Assembly: GCA_022494885.1 (NCBI GenBank) | Contig: JAGVSM010000904.1 | Location: 32,355 to 96,354, forward strand | Reading direction: 5' to 3' | Source: Micrasema longulum | Taxonomy: Eukaryota > Arthropoda > Insecta > Trichoptera > Brachycentridae | Length of the DNA: 64,000 nucleotides | Shown here: positions 22,473-33,860 of the stretch, one piece after another | Layout of the letters: each line of letters opens with the position of its first letter | Numbering within the stretch: the first letter of the stretch is position 1 | Notes under the pieces: generated by a model | What the model saw: only the letters and a program-made list of their open reading frames with translations | Told to the model about the DNA's origin: nothing | Database searches by the model: none | Position numbers and translations under genes: made by a program

Positions 22473-24380
22473 TCAACATTACAGTGGAACAACGTATAAA
22501 GGACTATATACTATAGTTATTCCTGCGTATCTGATATATTTAGTGTAGGGTATTGTTCCTATAAAACAAACCTTTTGAATTTTTTAAAAGGTGGTGAATA
22601 GTAATCATATTTATTTATTCATGCATTTTATAATATATGCAGTTTTTTGTTCACTTTGCCCAGCTGTATGAAACAGTACTTATGATTTTCTAGTTGTATT
22701 ACTGTAGAATGTTTTATTATTTTAACTTTCTACTGAATATTGTAAGATGTAAGTATATATAAGAGGTTGAAGTAAATTATTTGGTCCCAGTTGGGCGACA
22801 TTATAAAGGTAGGTTATCACAAGCTTATTGAGCAAATTTATAAGATATAGAAGAATAATGAAGATAACTAAATAAAGTACCTACAAACAACTTACCCTTC
22901 ACCAGTTTCGCTCAATCGACAAGAACATGCGAATTCTCAAAAAAAAAAAAATTATGTTGTATAAATTTAATTTTATGAACGGCATCAAAAACGTTATCTA
23001 TAAAAACTTTACTGTAAAATGGAACAAATATGACTCAAAGATCTGGATTCTATTCTAAAGCGCCCTTGAGGTATTATATTACGAAAATGGCGCTATATAA
23101 GTTATCCATAATAATAATTATTATTATTCTATGAAATAAACAACTTGTTAGTGAAATACAAAATTTTAATAAAAGAAGCAATCCTCTACAAATGTAATAA
23201 GATTAGTTAATATAAAAATCATAATTCTGCCTAGCAGATATGAATAAATGGTTGACAATAAATTTATCTAAGAAGTAAATATTCGTAACAATAATAATGA
23301 CAACTGAAATAGATTCTTGATTGTTTTCTTCTCGCCGTAATATGGAATAATGTTGATTTTACGAAATAAAATCCGCAGATGGAATTTGATATGCGACGTC
23401 TTCGGTTGATATGTTTGACTCATGATTGGCTCAGTTGATGATTTCCCAGAAGATTGTTTGTCGACATCTGAATTCAGTAAATGATCGTCTGCTTCATTGC
23501 ATTTGTTAATTTGTGTCTCAAGGTCTTGAAGAAAACTTTAGAATCTGACACCGGCTTTTCCAGGTATTTACGAATAAACTTCGTAATGATTAGTGATCCA
23601 TTCAAAGCATGGAGTGAATAAAGCATATTGTAAAATCTTTATCATAGGACAAAGTAGATAAAAGGTGTAGGAAAATGAAAAAAGGGAGATAAAAGTGGAA
23701 GAAGGTAGAAAAAAAACTAGAAAAGGGGAACCTGTATAAAATACAATCTCATTAGAATATTATATCTCTCTCTTCAAGAATTGAGCTAATAAATTAAAAA
23801 CAAATAGGCTTACGTTACGTTGAACGTTCCCTTTCTTGAAGGACTACATTTTTTAAATGTGTGGTTGTCCGCCCTTTGAGTCCTTCCGCAACAGCTGGAC
23901 TGTTCGTTCCGAGTTTTCAAATGGAAAAGAATTTATTTCTAGAGCACGGGCATCATATGGATGAGTAACTACCGCGGCCGCCAGAAAGCGCTAAATCAGG
24001 CAACATAGAATTATATTCCAGTACGTTCCAGTAGTTATGCTTTCAAAAACGGAGTACGTTAGACTTGTTTTTTAAATATGTTATATGTCTTTTTTATTAA
24101 TACTTTTCATTAAGGTATCCTTTTTTATGTTTTTGCTCTTGAAAAAAATATATCGTGCTGTTTTTTGTTGTAATTTTCTTATTGATTTATTATAATCATG
24201 TAAAAGGTTCATTGAACCGAAATTAAATAGTAAAATAAATGTCTGTCGAGCTCTTATTCAACATTACTAAAGAAGCAATCAATGGCGATAAATCTTTGAA
24301 TAAAGGTTGAGAGATTAAATATTCGAATTTCAATCTTCCACAACTTGTTTCTTTTTTCTAACATTGTTATTTACAACTTT
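22473..24380. other. gene-free; one LINE 3' end
   Basis: At 23068-23130 the plus strand holds GCGCCCTTGAGGTATT...AAAATGGCGCTATATAAGTTATCC followed by ATAATAATAATTATTATT. This is the 3' end and microsatellite tail of the LINE family detailed at 24385-24860. The rest is AT-rich without a gene. Confidence 0.45.
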
Positions 24381-24384
24381 CTGT

Positions 24385-24860
24385 TTTAATAATAATAATG
24401 TTTGGATAATTTACATAGCGCCATTTTTGTGAAAATCACCTCAAGGGCGCTGTACAATTAATAAATATCCCAGTACGTCTTGCAGCTACAGAGCGCATGG
24501 ACGGTTGGGATTCTAGTTCCTCGTTTTCAATTAAGATCGATCAAAAATTATAACAGATAGGAGTTAGATTACAGGACGTCTTGCAGCGACAGAGCGCATA
24601 GACAGTTAGAAATTTAGCTCACATTTACACATTTTAAAAATTGACAAATAAATTTAGTGTATTAATGATACTAAAAAAAATAAAACATAATATGAATAAT
24701 AAAAAGGAGTAAGATTACAACACGTCTTGCAGCTACTAAGCGCATAGATGATTGGAATTCTAGACCCCATTTACAAAATTTAGGTATTTTAAAGTTGGTA
24801 TATGAAAGCTAGATAACCAATCATCGTGCAGCTACAAAGCGCATGGACGAGTGAAATTCT
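24385..24860 (-). mobile_element. LINE 3' UTR with tandem repeats, (ATT)n tail
   Basis: On the minus strand the sequence ends TACAGCGCCCTTGAGGTG, AAAATGGCGCTATGTAA and then (ATT)n near 24385-24400. Upstream are four repeats, each with GCGC(T/A)..GT(A/C)GCTGCA(A/C)GACG-like cores (near 24474, 24575, 24722 and 24825; spacing about 100-145 bp). The same 3' end occurs at 23068 (+), 39450 (+), 48330 (+) and 59040 (-). At 59 kb it joins a Jockey-type ORF remnant, which assigns the family. Confidence 0.65.
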
Positions 24861-24869
24861 AGCAAAGTT

Positions 24870-25660
24870 ACAATGATATCAATAAATTTACAAAAAATAG
24901 AGCATAGTAGTAAGTTTGTCAAGTGTTCATGCCAAGAAGTAATCAATAAAAAACTAAATAAATAAAGCACTGTATCAACTCAATGGTTAACAAAGGGAGA
25001 TAGATGTCCGAAGAGAATCTTTTGTAGACAGTAGGTAGATACCGTCACCATGTGGTCCACTGGCTGCTGGAGAATTTCTGGAAACGCACGTGTGTAGACT
25101 GGGGGATTATGTCTATTGTTTCAACGACTTGGTGTCCATTTTGGTCCGTATTATTTCATTTTATAAGACGCAACATTCCTGTTCAATTTACTTTTTTACA
25201 TGAATATTTTTTTGTATAAGTTAGTTATAGAAGTTTGATTTATCATTTTGTATGTTATTAGAAGGCAGATATTTGAAATATTATGTATTTATCAATAAAT
25301 GTCAGTTCACTTTTAGTAGCACTGTTGTAATTTATTAATTATGGGTGTAGTGTTCCAAATAGCAAAATTTGGATACTTTCGCGTCAAAAACTGATGCATT
25401 CTTAAACGGTTTTAATGATTCACATAAAATTTTATGATTTAAAGGTTACAGACGCACTATTTTTTTAAAGTTTCCATTGTTCACTATTTGTCACATATTT
25501 TGTTAAGAATAAAGTATAAAACAATGCTATTAAATAAATAGTATTCTTTTTTCCACTGTTTGTCTAAAACATGACTACACTACTACACACTAACGACTTA
25601 TAAACATTATCTCATTGTTTTCTAACATATAACAACTTATTTTTAAATTTATTATAAGAT
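24870..25660 (+). repeat. dispersed repeat F11 (copy 1)
   Basis: From about 25130 it parallels 60990-61480: CATTTTATAAGACGCAAC, ATCATTTTGTATGTTAT, TTCCAAATAGCAAAATTTGG, CGCGTCA and AAATAAATAGTATTCTTTT. It may be a LINE 3' UTR. There is no ORF. 24870-25130 holds nothing recognised. Confidence 0.5.
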
Positions 25661-26019
25661 TGTAAGCTACGGTTGGAGAGGAACTATATTTCACGCCCAG
25701 CCCGTGCGGTGGCTGAGCGCGAAATGGGAAAAAAAGCTTTGTTACTCTTTTTGCGTAAATACACGGAATTTTAAATAAAAAATACCAGTCCCGGAGATGT
25801 GAAAGGAATGAATCCGATCACTGATCCAATTTCGTGGATTTAAGTTTAACTTTTCTTTTATTTCTATAATAACAAAAACAAACAACAAATATGAAAAAAC
25901 TAACCTTCACGCTTTTATTGTAAGGATAGGCTACGGAACGCCAAATTTGAATACATAAAACTTAATATCTCACATGGATATCGATTGATAATAGGGAAAA
26001 GTCTAATCGTTTTTTTTAA
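25661..26019. other. spacer, no gene
   Basis: There is no repeat partner and no ORF. CCAGCCCGTGCGGTGGCTGAGCGCG-like sequence at 25697-25722 is GC-rich but does not fold like a tRNA. Confidence 0.35.
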
Positions 26020-26830
26020 AATTATTTTTAAGTAATAAGGGTCTATGAAATACTACCGAGTAAAAAAATAAATATTTTCTACTTATAAGTAGCATAAAAA
26101 ATATATTCAAAATTAATAATGTTGAATACCCGCGAAAACGGTCATTGCATTGGCCACGCCCCTAATACGTCACGATTCATGTTCATTTTAAATTTGGTTA
26201 AAATCCGTTTGATTTTTTTTTAAAACATCGTTACGAACCTTGGCGTCACAATGAGAAAGTTCATTGGTTTTTAAAAAATATTTTTTTGCTTGTTAATAGA
26301 CTATTAAACAAACTTTTTTCAATTTTCATCTATCGTATTATCAGCGCTACGATTTTTTTAAGGTTTGTATTTCTGAAATAACTCCGCGTGTGACATCAGA
26401 GGTTCGATTCCGCTTCTTCTCATTCAAGTCTTCCTATTGGTCCAGAAACGGCGAGCAGACCGGAAATCTTCCAAAGCTCTCACATCATAGGTTGAATCAT
26501 ATGGACCAGTGAAGTCATTCAAAGTAGTGCATTTTTATTAAAATAGTTTTTATTTTCTTTTTTGTACATTTTCAAGAAACTTTGCTGTCAAATTTAATGC
26601 TCCAATTTTTACCCCACGAAAGAAAAAAAAATGTTTCCCATTTCCCGAAGCGCTAAAGTTCCTTATTATCAATGCCAAACATGTCGCGTTAAAAAAATAT
26701 AATTGAAGTTATGCATGAAAACATTTCTTTACAATATCCATATTGATTTTGAGAATACAATTAATTTTTCAAAATCCATTTTATGTATTTTTATCGGTCT
26801 TCGTGATATGTGATATTTCCCTATTAATGT
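26020..26830 (-). repeat. R4 family, longest copy
   Basis: 26335-26690 is the inverse of 2285-2605. The sequence left of it (GGGTCTATGAAATACTACCGAG...CTTATAAGTAGCATAAAAAAT) matches 54115-54310. The sequence right of it (AAAACATTTCTTTACAATATCC...GTGATATTTCCCTATT) matches 55255-55390. The full element is therefore at least 0.8 kb. I find no coding frame or terminal inverted repeat. Confidence 0.6.
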
Positions 26831-28046
26831 TATGTTCGTATGTAAAGTAGTATAGCAAACGGTTATCTACTGTCTGCATGTTTTTTTATGAAATCGACAG
26901 ATTTAGATTGACAGTTGCCGATTGGCAACGAAAGTGGAAGTGTGCAGATATATTATGTTTATACTTCGACGTATTACGTAAAATGGGAGCAGTTACATCA
27001 CAATATTGAATACATCTTGCTCTAATCTTAATGAGCCCATAAATTGATTCAGTCCATTGGGTTTACGATGCCAGCGAAACGTTACATATTATTACTAACC
27101 TGCACAAGCAGTGTTCAAACCCCCACGTTTATTGTGTATCAAAAATACACGCTGTTAAACCGGAAATAAATAATACTTCAGCATTTAAAACAAACCATAA
27201 GTTATATTGTATAATAAATTAAATTAGCATACAAGTTGTGAATTAAAAATATTTGGTACACTTCCACTTCTACTATTTTAATAAATTTAAAGACAAAGTC
27301 TATTTTAAACATATGTTATAAGAAAAAAAATCATATACACTAACAAATAACACGTATTTTAGTAAAATCGATTTATACAAGTATATCCTCACTTTAAACA
27401 AATTTAAAGAAAATGCTTAAAACCTAATTGAAAAATATCATAATAATTTAATCTAACTGTACCTACCTTATATTTTATTTTTTGTACAATATTGTAATTA
27501 TTTTCTTTTGTTTGAAAGAAGAAATGAGGGAAGGCTGATCTGGGGTTACTCCATATAGATCCGCCGGCGAAAGGATTTTTAAGTCCGAGTAAACAAAAAA
27601 AATTTTTTTTTTTTAATCATATCATTTTTATTATTGATTTATTTTATTTATTTTTTTTACGTGTGGAATGATGCGGAGTGGTTTTTCAAAGGTAAGCTTT
27701 TTTTCTTATTTTTTTTACATTGTATTTGGTAACGTAAAGATAACCATAATTGACCTACAATTTTGGTTACTTTGTAATATTATTTTTTTGTTATGGCTGT
27801 TGTTTTCTTTTAATAAATAAATAAATAAAACTAGAAACGCAAGAATAAAAGAACATTTCACCTAAAATAATGTGATGACCAAAGAAAGTAATGTCATCAT
27901 TTTCTGTAGAATCCAATATCACATTAAATGCAATTCTATCAGTATTGGCGATGAAATCGGGATCATCGTTCTGCAATACATTCACATCGTCCCTACCACG
28001 AAGAAATGGATTACAAAGAAACGTCGCCTATAAAGAGACCTCAGCA
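26831..28046. other. gene-free, AT-rich
   Basis: No supportable gene. A 64-aa minus-strand frame (27791-27985) lacks conserved features. Confidence 0.4.
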
Positions 28047-28757
28047 TTTGAGCGATCACAATAATGAACATTTAAATTTATTTCAACAGAGAGGAAAAAC
28101 ATTTTTGAGAAGGTAATATGGAAGTCTAGGTATTTAAAGGACTTTTGTAAATGCCTAGACTTCCATACTCCCTTCTCAAAAATGTTTTCCCTCTCTGTTG
28201 AAATAAATTTTAATATGAATAACTCCCTAGGGAGGAAATCCAGCCAGTCTGAAAGCATTTGGACATACTCAAACATTGTTGAATAATGAACATGCTTAAG
28301 TTATCGTAGTCATAAATCAACGCCTGTGTAATCTCTAAGTCAACGCTCGTGTCAGTTTTTTTGTTTTCCTCGTAAATAAATACAGTTCATTGGCGAAAAA
28401 TTGCCTTTAAGGAGTATTTAATAGAAAAAAATGAAAAATAAATTACAATTACTATGGCGACTGCTTATCTTGACATTTGGCTTGCCAACCACCGGCTAAA
28501 TGCAACGAATAGCATGATAAATAATAAATACAAAAATAAAAATAGGAGTTTTGGAATATTTTCCATATTTACACCGGTGAAATTCAAACATGTGATTGCG
28601 CAGCAGGATTATACATCGCGAAATGTAAGTATTTTAACATTTAATATTAGGTGTTCACGGATGTTGCATTGTGATCGCGAATACGATAAACAATCATGGT
28701 GAGAAACTGTTAACACGTCGCTTATTAGCACGTCGTCAGTTATTTGTGATCGAGCTA
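28047..28757 (-). mobile_element. DNA element R6, inverted partial copy
   Basis: It is the inverse of parts of 16673-17853: GCTCGATCACAAATAACTGACG at 28757, ACCATGATTGTTTATCGT, CTTGCCAACCACCGGCT, and CAACGCTCGTGTC near 28340-28355. It lacks the internal middle of the 17-kb copy and the far right end. A foldback repeat (28072-28281) interrupts it. Confidence 0.65.
28072..28281. repeat. foldback repeat, subfamily A, in R6
   Basis: 210 bp with perfect 12-bp direct repeats AATAATGAACAT (28060-28071 and 28282-28293). The short end TTAAATTTATTTCAACAGAG is on the left and the long end ...CATACTCAAACATTGTTG on the right. The arms meet almost directly (GGTATTTAAAGGACTTTTGTAAATGCC), giving a near-perfect hairpin without the central domain. 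Confidence 0.85.
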
Positions 28758-29230
28758 CAGGGCGTAGCAACGGCAGTCAGTCAGCCCAACAAAATCAGTT
28801 CAGTAAGTCAGTCCAGCTCGACGACGGCACACAGTTCCAGCATGTAGTTCAAGTGCAGTCTCTTCAACTCCTAATCGCCGTAACACTCGTGCGACATAAT
28901 TCAGTCAATCTCTAACTGGGGTAGGAACTTTAACTCTTAACAGCCTATTCTTACATTTATAAATTAATGTGTAAATAATGCCACTAATGGCATTTATAAA
29001 TAAATAACTAAGTAGGTACTGTGGTATTGTTGCAACAATAGGATAAGACATATGAAGCAGAACACAGAGCAACTTGCACAAACCAACAGATAATATAACG
29101 TGAGCATACAAAGAAAACTGGCAAAGTCAATTTTATGCAATATTGAGTTTTTTTCTCTTAGTATTACCGCTGGATGTTACCTTTTACTGAAAAAAATCAA
29201 ATCCAGTTATATATCTCAAAGTTTTTGATA
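28758..29230. other. spacer, no gene
   Basis: 28770-28900 is rich in CAGTCAG/CAGTTCAG-like short motifs but encodes no supported protein. Confidence 0.35.
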
Positions 29231-29234
29231 ATTG

Positions 29235-30185
29235 AGTATTTATTTTTATTTATTTAATTTTACAATACGCCCAAGGGGCATTTACAAAAATTATACTGGT
29301 AAGTACAAACATAGTAAGTAATAATTTTAAAAATATACAACACCTTTTTTTCGTATACATGTAGAAACAAAAAAGCATGCTGCAATGCAAAATAAAAAGT
29401 GAAACTTTGCATAGTAAAAAAGAAAAAACGAAAATTAAAAAATATGGATATAAGAAAAATGTTAGAAAATAAAAACAAATTGTTAATTCATTTGTAAAGA
29501 ATTAAAGCAAAAAAATGGTATTAACAAATTAATGTTAAAAACAAAAAATAAACAATTGCTTACAGTAAGTATATATAAGATAATAATATGGTACACAAAA
29601 GTATAAGATAAATTAATTTCAGAAAGAGATAATATAATAATTTACCACAAAAGCAGTGAAAAAAATGCATGAAAAAAATGTTTTATTACGACTTTAATAA
29701 TTAGTTTTAAACAGTGCATTTAAGAACATTTAAAAATTAATAATTGTTGTATTAAAAATGTCTAAATCATAAGTTAATTTGTTGGCTTGGGAATGAAAAC
29801 GCGGAATCGGAGAGTTTCGTGCATAGTTAATACCTACCTACGTTTGTAGTTGCAAACAACTCGGTACTTCTAGTGACTCGATTCGGTATTTTGAAGTTAA
29901 TAAGATTTAGGAGTTCACAACAATCGAGCTCCGAATGTTTAATTTTAAATAAAAAAAGAAGGATATTTATTTTTCTACGATCTTTTAATAACATTAAATT
30001 TAATGTGTCTAATATATACGTGTAATTTATGATATCTAAGGGAATATTTCATTTAAAATTTACGAATCTCAAATACTTTCTTTGTATTCTCAAATCTATT
30101 TTCTATGTTCTTAATGTGTAATTTGAACTGAGGAGACCACACAGTGGAATATAGTATTTTCACTCAGGAGGAATATCGGATTTAA
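29235..30185 (-). mobile_element. decayed Jockey-like LINE 3' region
   Basis: Near 30180-30100 the minus strand reads YSTVWSPQFKLHIKNIENRF, homologous to the SLVWSPQYNVYINQIENIQK block of the LINE at 6503-8591. Downstream the frame is lost. The element runs into a long 3' UTR ending CCCCTTGGGCGTATTG and an AAATAAATAAAAATAAAT tail at 29235-29260. It is an old, inactive copy. Confidence 0.55.
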
Positions 30186-30945
30186 CCTGCTCTACAAATA
30201 AAAGGTTTTTTAAAGATTCTCCTAGTGTTTACATAAGCCCTTAAAATGAATATTTTCATTCATTATTTTTGTTTTGAAAATAAAGTCTTTCGAAAACAAT
30301 TTTTTCTCAAGTTAGCATTAAATTTTATCACAGAAGTTCACGAGTAATGCATTCATTTTAATGTTGGTAATGCCACAGGCCACAGAAAAAAATATAAGGA
30401 GAGTTGTCTATGCATATTATCTTAAGCCCCCCCATTACGCACTCCACCCTCCAGTTCCAAGCACTGACAGATGAAAGTGAATACGGATTACATCTTACAT
30501 CTCGAATTTCTATTATTATTTTATGGTTTTCAACTTCTTCTAAATATTAATGTTTTATGATAATGATAAATTGAATTATCAATTTATCATGAAAATTATA
30601 AATCACAGCTCGTGGCGTTTGATAAACATAGAAAAATAAAGCTATCTACAATACTCTATAAAATCCATAGGCATTGATGAAAACAATCTGATGACGTCAC
30701 AAAACATCCAAAGACGTCATACTTGATGACGTCACGAATTGTTTGTTTTTGGCACCATTCAAATAACCAAAATTTAATTCTGTATATCTCCCTTTTAAAA
30801 AGAATAGTACCGATCGGCTTGTGATTGCTTAGATTAATTTATTAGCTAATAAAAATTATTTTCCAATCGAAATATTATTACTAAATTGAATGATGAAATT
30901 ATTAAATAAACATTTTAGATACATGATCCTTAAAAATCCTAAATG
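30186..30945. other. spacer with a cluster of TGACGTCA sites
   Basis: No gene. Two perfect TGACGTCA octamers (30692-30699 and 30727-30734) flank a third AGACGTCA (30712-30719). An AATTTATCATTATC/GATAATGATAAATT-type inverted pair lies at 30555-30592. Confidence 0.45.
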
Positions 30946-30949
30946 TTAT

Positions 30950-31200
30950 TGAATATTTGTATGTAACCACTTACCCACTTTTCTATGTGTACTGGTTTCG
31001 AGACATACCCGGTTCTTCGTCAGGACACCAATTAAATCAACATTCAAAATCCAATATACACCTACACCATAGTTGTTGCACAAAAATATAAAACCAACAA
31101 GACATGCATAATAAGCAATCTTTAAATGCACTGATTAGGTTATGACAATATTTTATGTTGTGGGAGAAATAGTGGTAACAGGTTTATGAGAACCCTAATA
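30950..31200 (-). repeat. CTGACG-motif repeat (copy 1)
   Basis: On the minus strand a motif at 30990-31030 reads GGTGTCCTGACGAAG...TGTCTCGAAACCAG. It resembles the CTGANGA...GAAA core of hammerhead ribozymes and the 3' motif of the Penelope copies. Homologous copies are at 5865-5935 and 21990-22260. I see no ORF. A Penelope relative is the likeliest source. Confidence 0.5.
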
Positions 31201-31229
31201 GATAGACATCAATGAAATATAATACAATC

Positions 31230-31610
31230 GATTGACTCAACCTTAACAATCTTAGAATATATTTAAATGTACAATTTGTATAGTCATGTCATAGCTATGC
31301 GGACATGGCAAGTGCGCCATCTCTAGTCAGGAGTGATAGCACCGCTTGCTTCTTGAATGCTTGCCTTTGCTGTTGGAACACATCGACAGTACTGTTTAGT
31401 GAGATTTTGTTAACTGTTCTGAAGATCCTTGGCAGAGGGAAAAGAATCCGACATTGGGTCTAAAATTTTCCATAGCTAAGACAGCATTGGTACGCAAGTT
31501 ACGGTACGATACACCGGGGTTAACCTGAGCAAGGATATCATAAGCATTTATATAGCTAGATACTATTTTATGCAAAAATATTAAACCAGCCAAAACCTTT
31601 CTGAACTTTT
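31230..31610 (-). pseudogene. LINE C-terminal fragment
   Basis: The minus strand reads AGLIFLHKIVSSYINAYDIL and NPGVSYRNLRTNAVL, with the (F/L)LHK-(V/L)-----D-L spacing of Jockey/CR1 C-termini. Stops and a frameshift follow. No RT motif. It is probably a 5'-truncated relic. Confidence 0.45.
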
Positions 31611-31764
31611 AGCTGAAAATGTAAAAGAATTCACATCTGTATTATACTTTTTTAAAGTCATTAATTTTTGTTCTGTATTATGAATATTGTTGTGTTAAAA
31701 TAATTTATTTATCCGACTTAAGACGACCTTTTCGCACACGGTGGGTCCGTGTTGTATTAACAAA

Positions 31765-32228
31765 TTACAACTCAGATGGAAAACACTTTAAAGAAGCAAA
31801 TATGGTAGTCTAGGAATTTGCAGGACTTATGACCTGTCATTAGCTGGTTTAAGTGTCAATTTACACACTGCGTAATTTACACTATTTTGTATATGTTTTA
31901 ACATCCATATTTCTTCGATTCTTCTATCTGTTGATTTTAGTGAAGTAAAAGAGCTAAAACTTTTATAGTTGCGAAGAGATTCATCTGATAGAATTATTTC
32001 ACATACTAGGCAACGCCTGAAAACATTTTTCGAATTTTTAAATTTTTTCTTGGACCAGTTGGTTTTATTACAATATTTTGAGTTTGCCCAAATGTTTGTG
32101 GACAAAACACTGGATTTTACCGACTAGAGAGTCATTAAGATTAACAAATTGCAAGAAGGATGGAGAACATTTTAGAGAAGAAAATATGGTAGTTTAGGCA
32201 TTTACAGCGCTTAAGACCAGTCATAACA
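31765..32228. repeat. foldback repeat, subfamily B-like, full structure
   Basis: The left arm (GGAAAACACTTTAAAGAAG...GACTTATGACCTGTCATT) runs into the conserved centre (ACTAGGCAACGCCTGAAAAC, TTCATCTGATAGAATT). A third arm segment (ATGGAGAACATTTTAGAGAAG...GACCAGTCAT) is in direct rather than inverted orientation, so the copy is rearranged. Confidence 0.6.
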
Positions 32229-32599
32229 GTAAAATAAATTGTTTCTTTTAAATAATAAAATCCTTTGTAAAGAAAAATAAACTTTTAATAAAAAGTGCAC
32301 AAGATAGCAAAAGCATGTAAAAATTTGCATTTGTGACTATGGAAAAACTTAAATCTTGATTTGCCAACAAGCGGTAATTTTGATTTGGCCAGTTTTTCTT
32401 GTATGCTCACGATATAACATATTGTTGTCTAACTCCTGAGAGTCACGGCCAACCCATTGTGTTATTTCTGTGTTGCGACATTATCAACATACGGGTTTAT
32501 TTAGACGTCTCAAGTGGAGGGTATCTAATATAACCTACTTGGTAAAAAATCTCGACTTGCTAAAACGCTTTTAGCGAGATGAATGGGCTGCACAAATTT
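32229..32599. other. spacer, no gene
   Basis: Nothing recognised on either strand. Confidence 0.4.
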
Positions 32600-33085
32600 C
32601 GTAATGCAATTAAGTACCTTTACATTATGTTTTGTACTTGGAATTTTATGTAAACCGTTACTTTTGTTATGCTGAAAATCAAAGGAACAACTATGATTCA
32701 CTAATCAGAGGTCTAAAGTTATGGTTTCCTAGGAGAGCGGTGCTGTCATTTAGCGGCCGTCGAAGCATTCTTCTGCATAGCCAAAGTTCAAAGGCTTCAA
32801 TTTTGTTGATTGTTGAAATTTTAAGAGTTCAACCCTCCACTCCATAAAACGACACTGGCAATACATAAGCTTTTGTTGCTCTCCATCTTGTACTTAGTCT
32901 CAAATCTCGGATGCAGAAATGTTTTTGCATTTTTTGCATGTAGAAGGTTGATCTCGCAATTTCAATTCTGGTCTTTATTTCATAATCCGGATTCTATTCT
33001 TCTTTTCTTGATCCTTTAGCCAGCATCCTAAATATTTATAATGGGTAACCTGTTTTATCCCACTACCATATATGGTGAAATTATT
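32600..33085 (-). pseudogene. decayed LINE RT/thumb region
   Basis: The minus strand from 33070 reads FTIYGSGIKQVTHYKYLGCWLKD, the G--(I/V)--V--YKYLG-W(L/I) block just after the reverse transcriptase catalytic motifs in L1/RTE/R2-like LINEs. Recognisable but broken pieces (PELKLRDQ, CQCRFMEWRVE) follow. Frameshifts and stops make it a pseudogene. Confidence 0.5.
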
Positions 33086-33138
33086 TTATAATACAATATG
33101 AAAAAAAAACTCTCTTTTGTTCCCTAGTTTGCCTGCAC

Positions 33139-33860
33139 CTAGAGTATTCCTCTGTTATCTGGTCTCCATATTATGATTTTCACATCAAAAATATTGAATC
33201 AGTTCAATATTGATTTTTAAGAAAGACTGGCTGAAAGTTGAGTTTCTCCAGAAACGAATATTCGTATAATGAGTTAGAAACTAGCTTAAATATATCTTCT
33301 CTTCAAGACCGTTGAAATAAATCCTACCTTCTTGTCCTATTTACAATTCTCAACTCACTCTTTGATGCGCCTGAACTACTGAGCTCAATAAAATTAAATA
33401 TCCCAACAAAAAACCTCAGACAAAACTTACTCATTCATACCGATAATCATAAAACTAACTATGGTTTTCATTCCCCTATGCCAAGAATTTTTAGGTCTGC
33501 CAACAAACATACCATCGGCGGCCTCCGTGGTGTAGTGGTCAAGACGCTTGACTCACACACGGAAGGTTCCGGGTTCGATTCCCGGTGAGAACACAAAAAT
33601 TAAAATGTGATTTTTCTCAAGCCTGGGTGCTCTGTGATGTAATTCACCACTGTAATTAGGCCTCCTGGCCTGTTGTGGTGCAAAAAAAAAAAAAAAATGT
33701 AATACCAGTCTTGATTTCTTTGATAATAAATTGTCTTCTTTCAAACGATCGCTGAATCAAATTCAATTATAAACACCTCTCTTCCGCTTCCACTCCTACC
33801 AAGTCTAATATATACCATTGTGTCTTTCTACTTTCTTTTATAATAATTTTCTATGGATAA
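33139..33860 (+). pseudogene. Jockey-like LINE ORF2 C-terminus, split by SINE1
   Basis: The frame opens LEYSSVIWSPYYDFHIKNIE (33139 on) and continues, with frameshifts, to NLRQNLLIHTDNHKTNYGFH and MPRIFRSANKHT. After the SINE (33515-33701) it resumes SLDFFDNKLSSFKRSLNQIQ and stops. Removing the SINE restores the reading frame, which proves insertion into a pre-existing LINE. The RT core is absent. Confidence 0.7.
33515..33701 (+). mobile_element. SINE1, tRNA-Val-like, full length
   Basis: The head carries an A box (TGGTGTAGTGG, 33528-33538) and B box (GGTTCGATTCC, 33572-33582). The arm/anticodon region (GACTCACACA) most resembles tRNA-Val(CAC). A body (TTCTCAAGCCTGGGTGCTCTG...CAGGCCTCCTGG-type) and a poly(A) run at 33682-33697 follow. 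ATACCA flanks both sides (33509-33514 and 33702-33707). A second full copy is at 55955-56127, with truncated ones at 43302 and 48418. Confidence 0.85.

Noticed and set aside
24474..24850. CRISPR-like array
   Set aside because: Four imperfect units with uneven spacing in a eukaryotic LINE UTR; no array properties.
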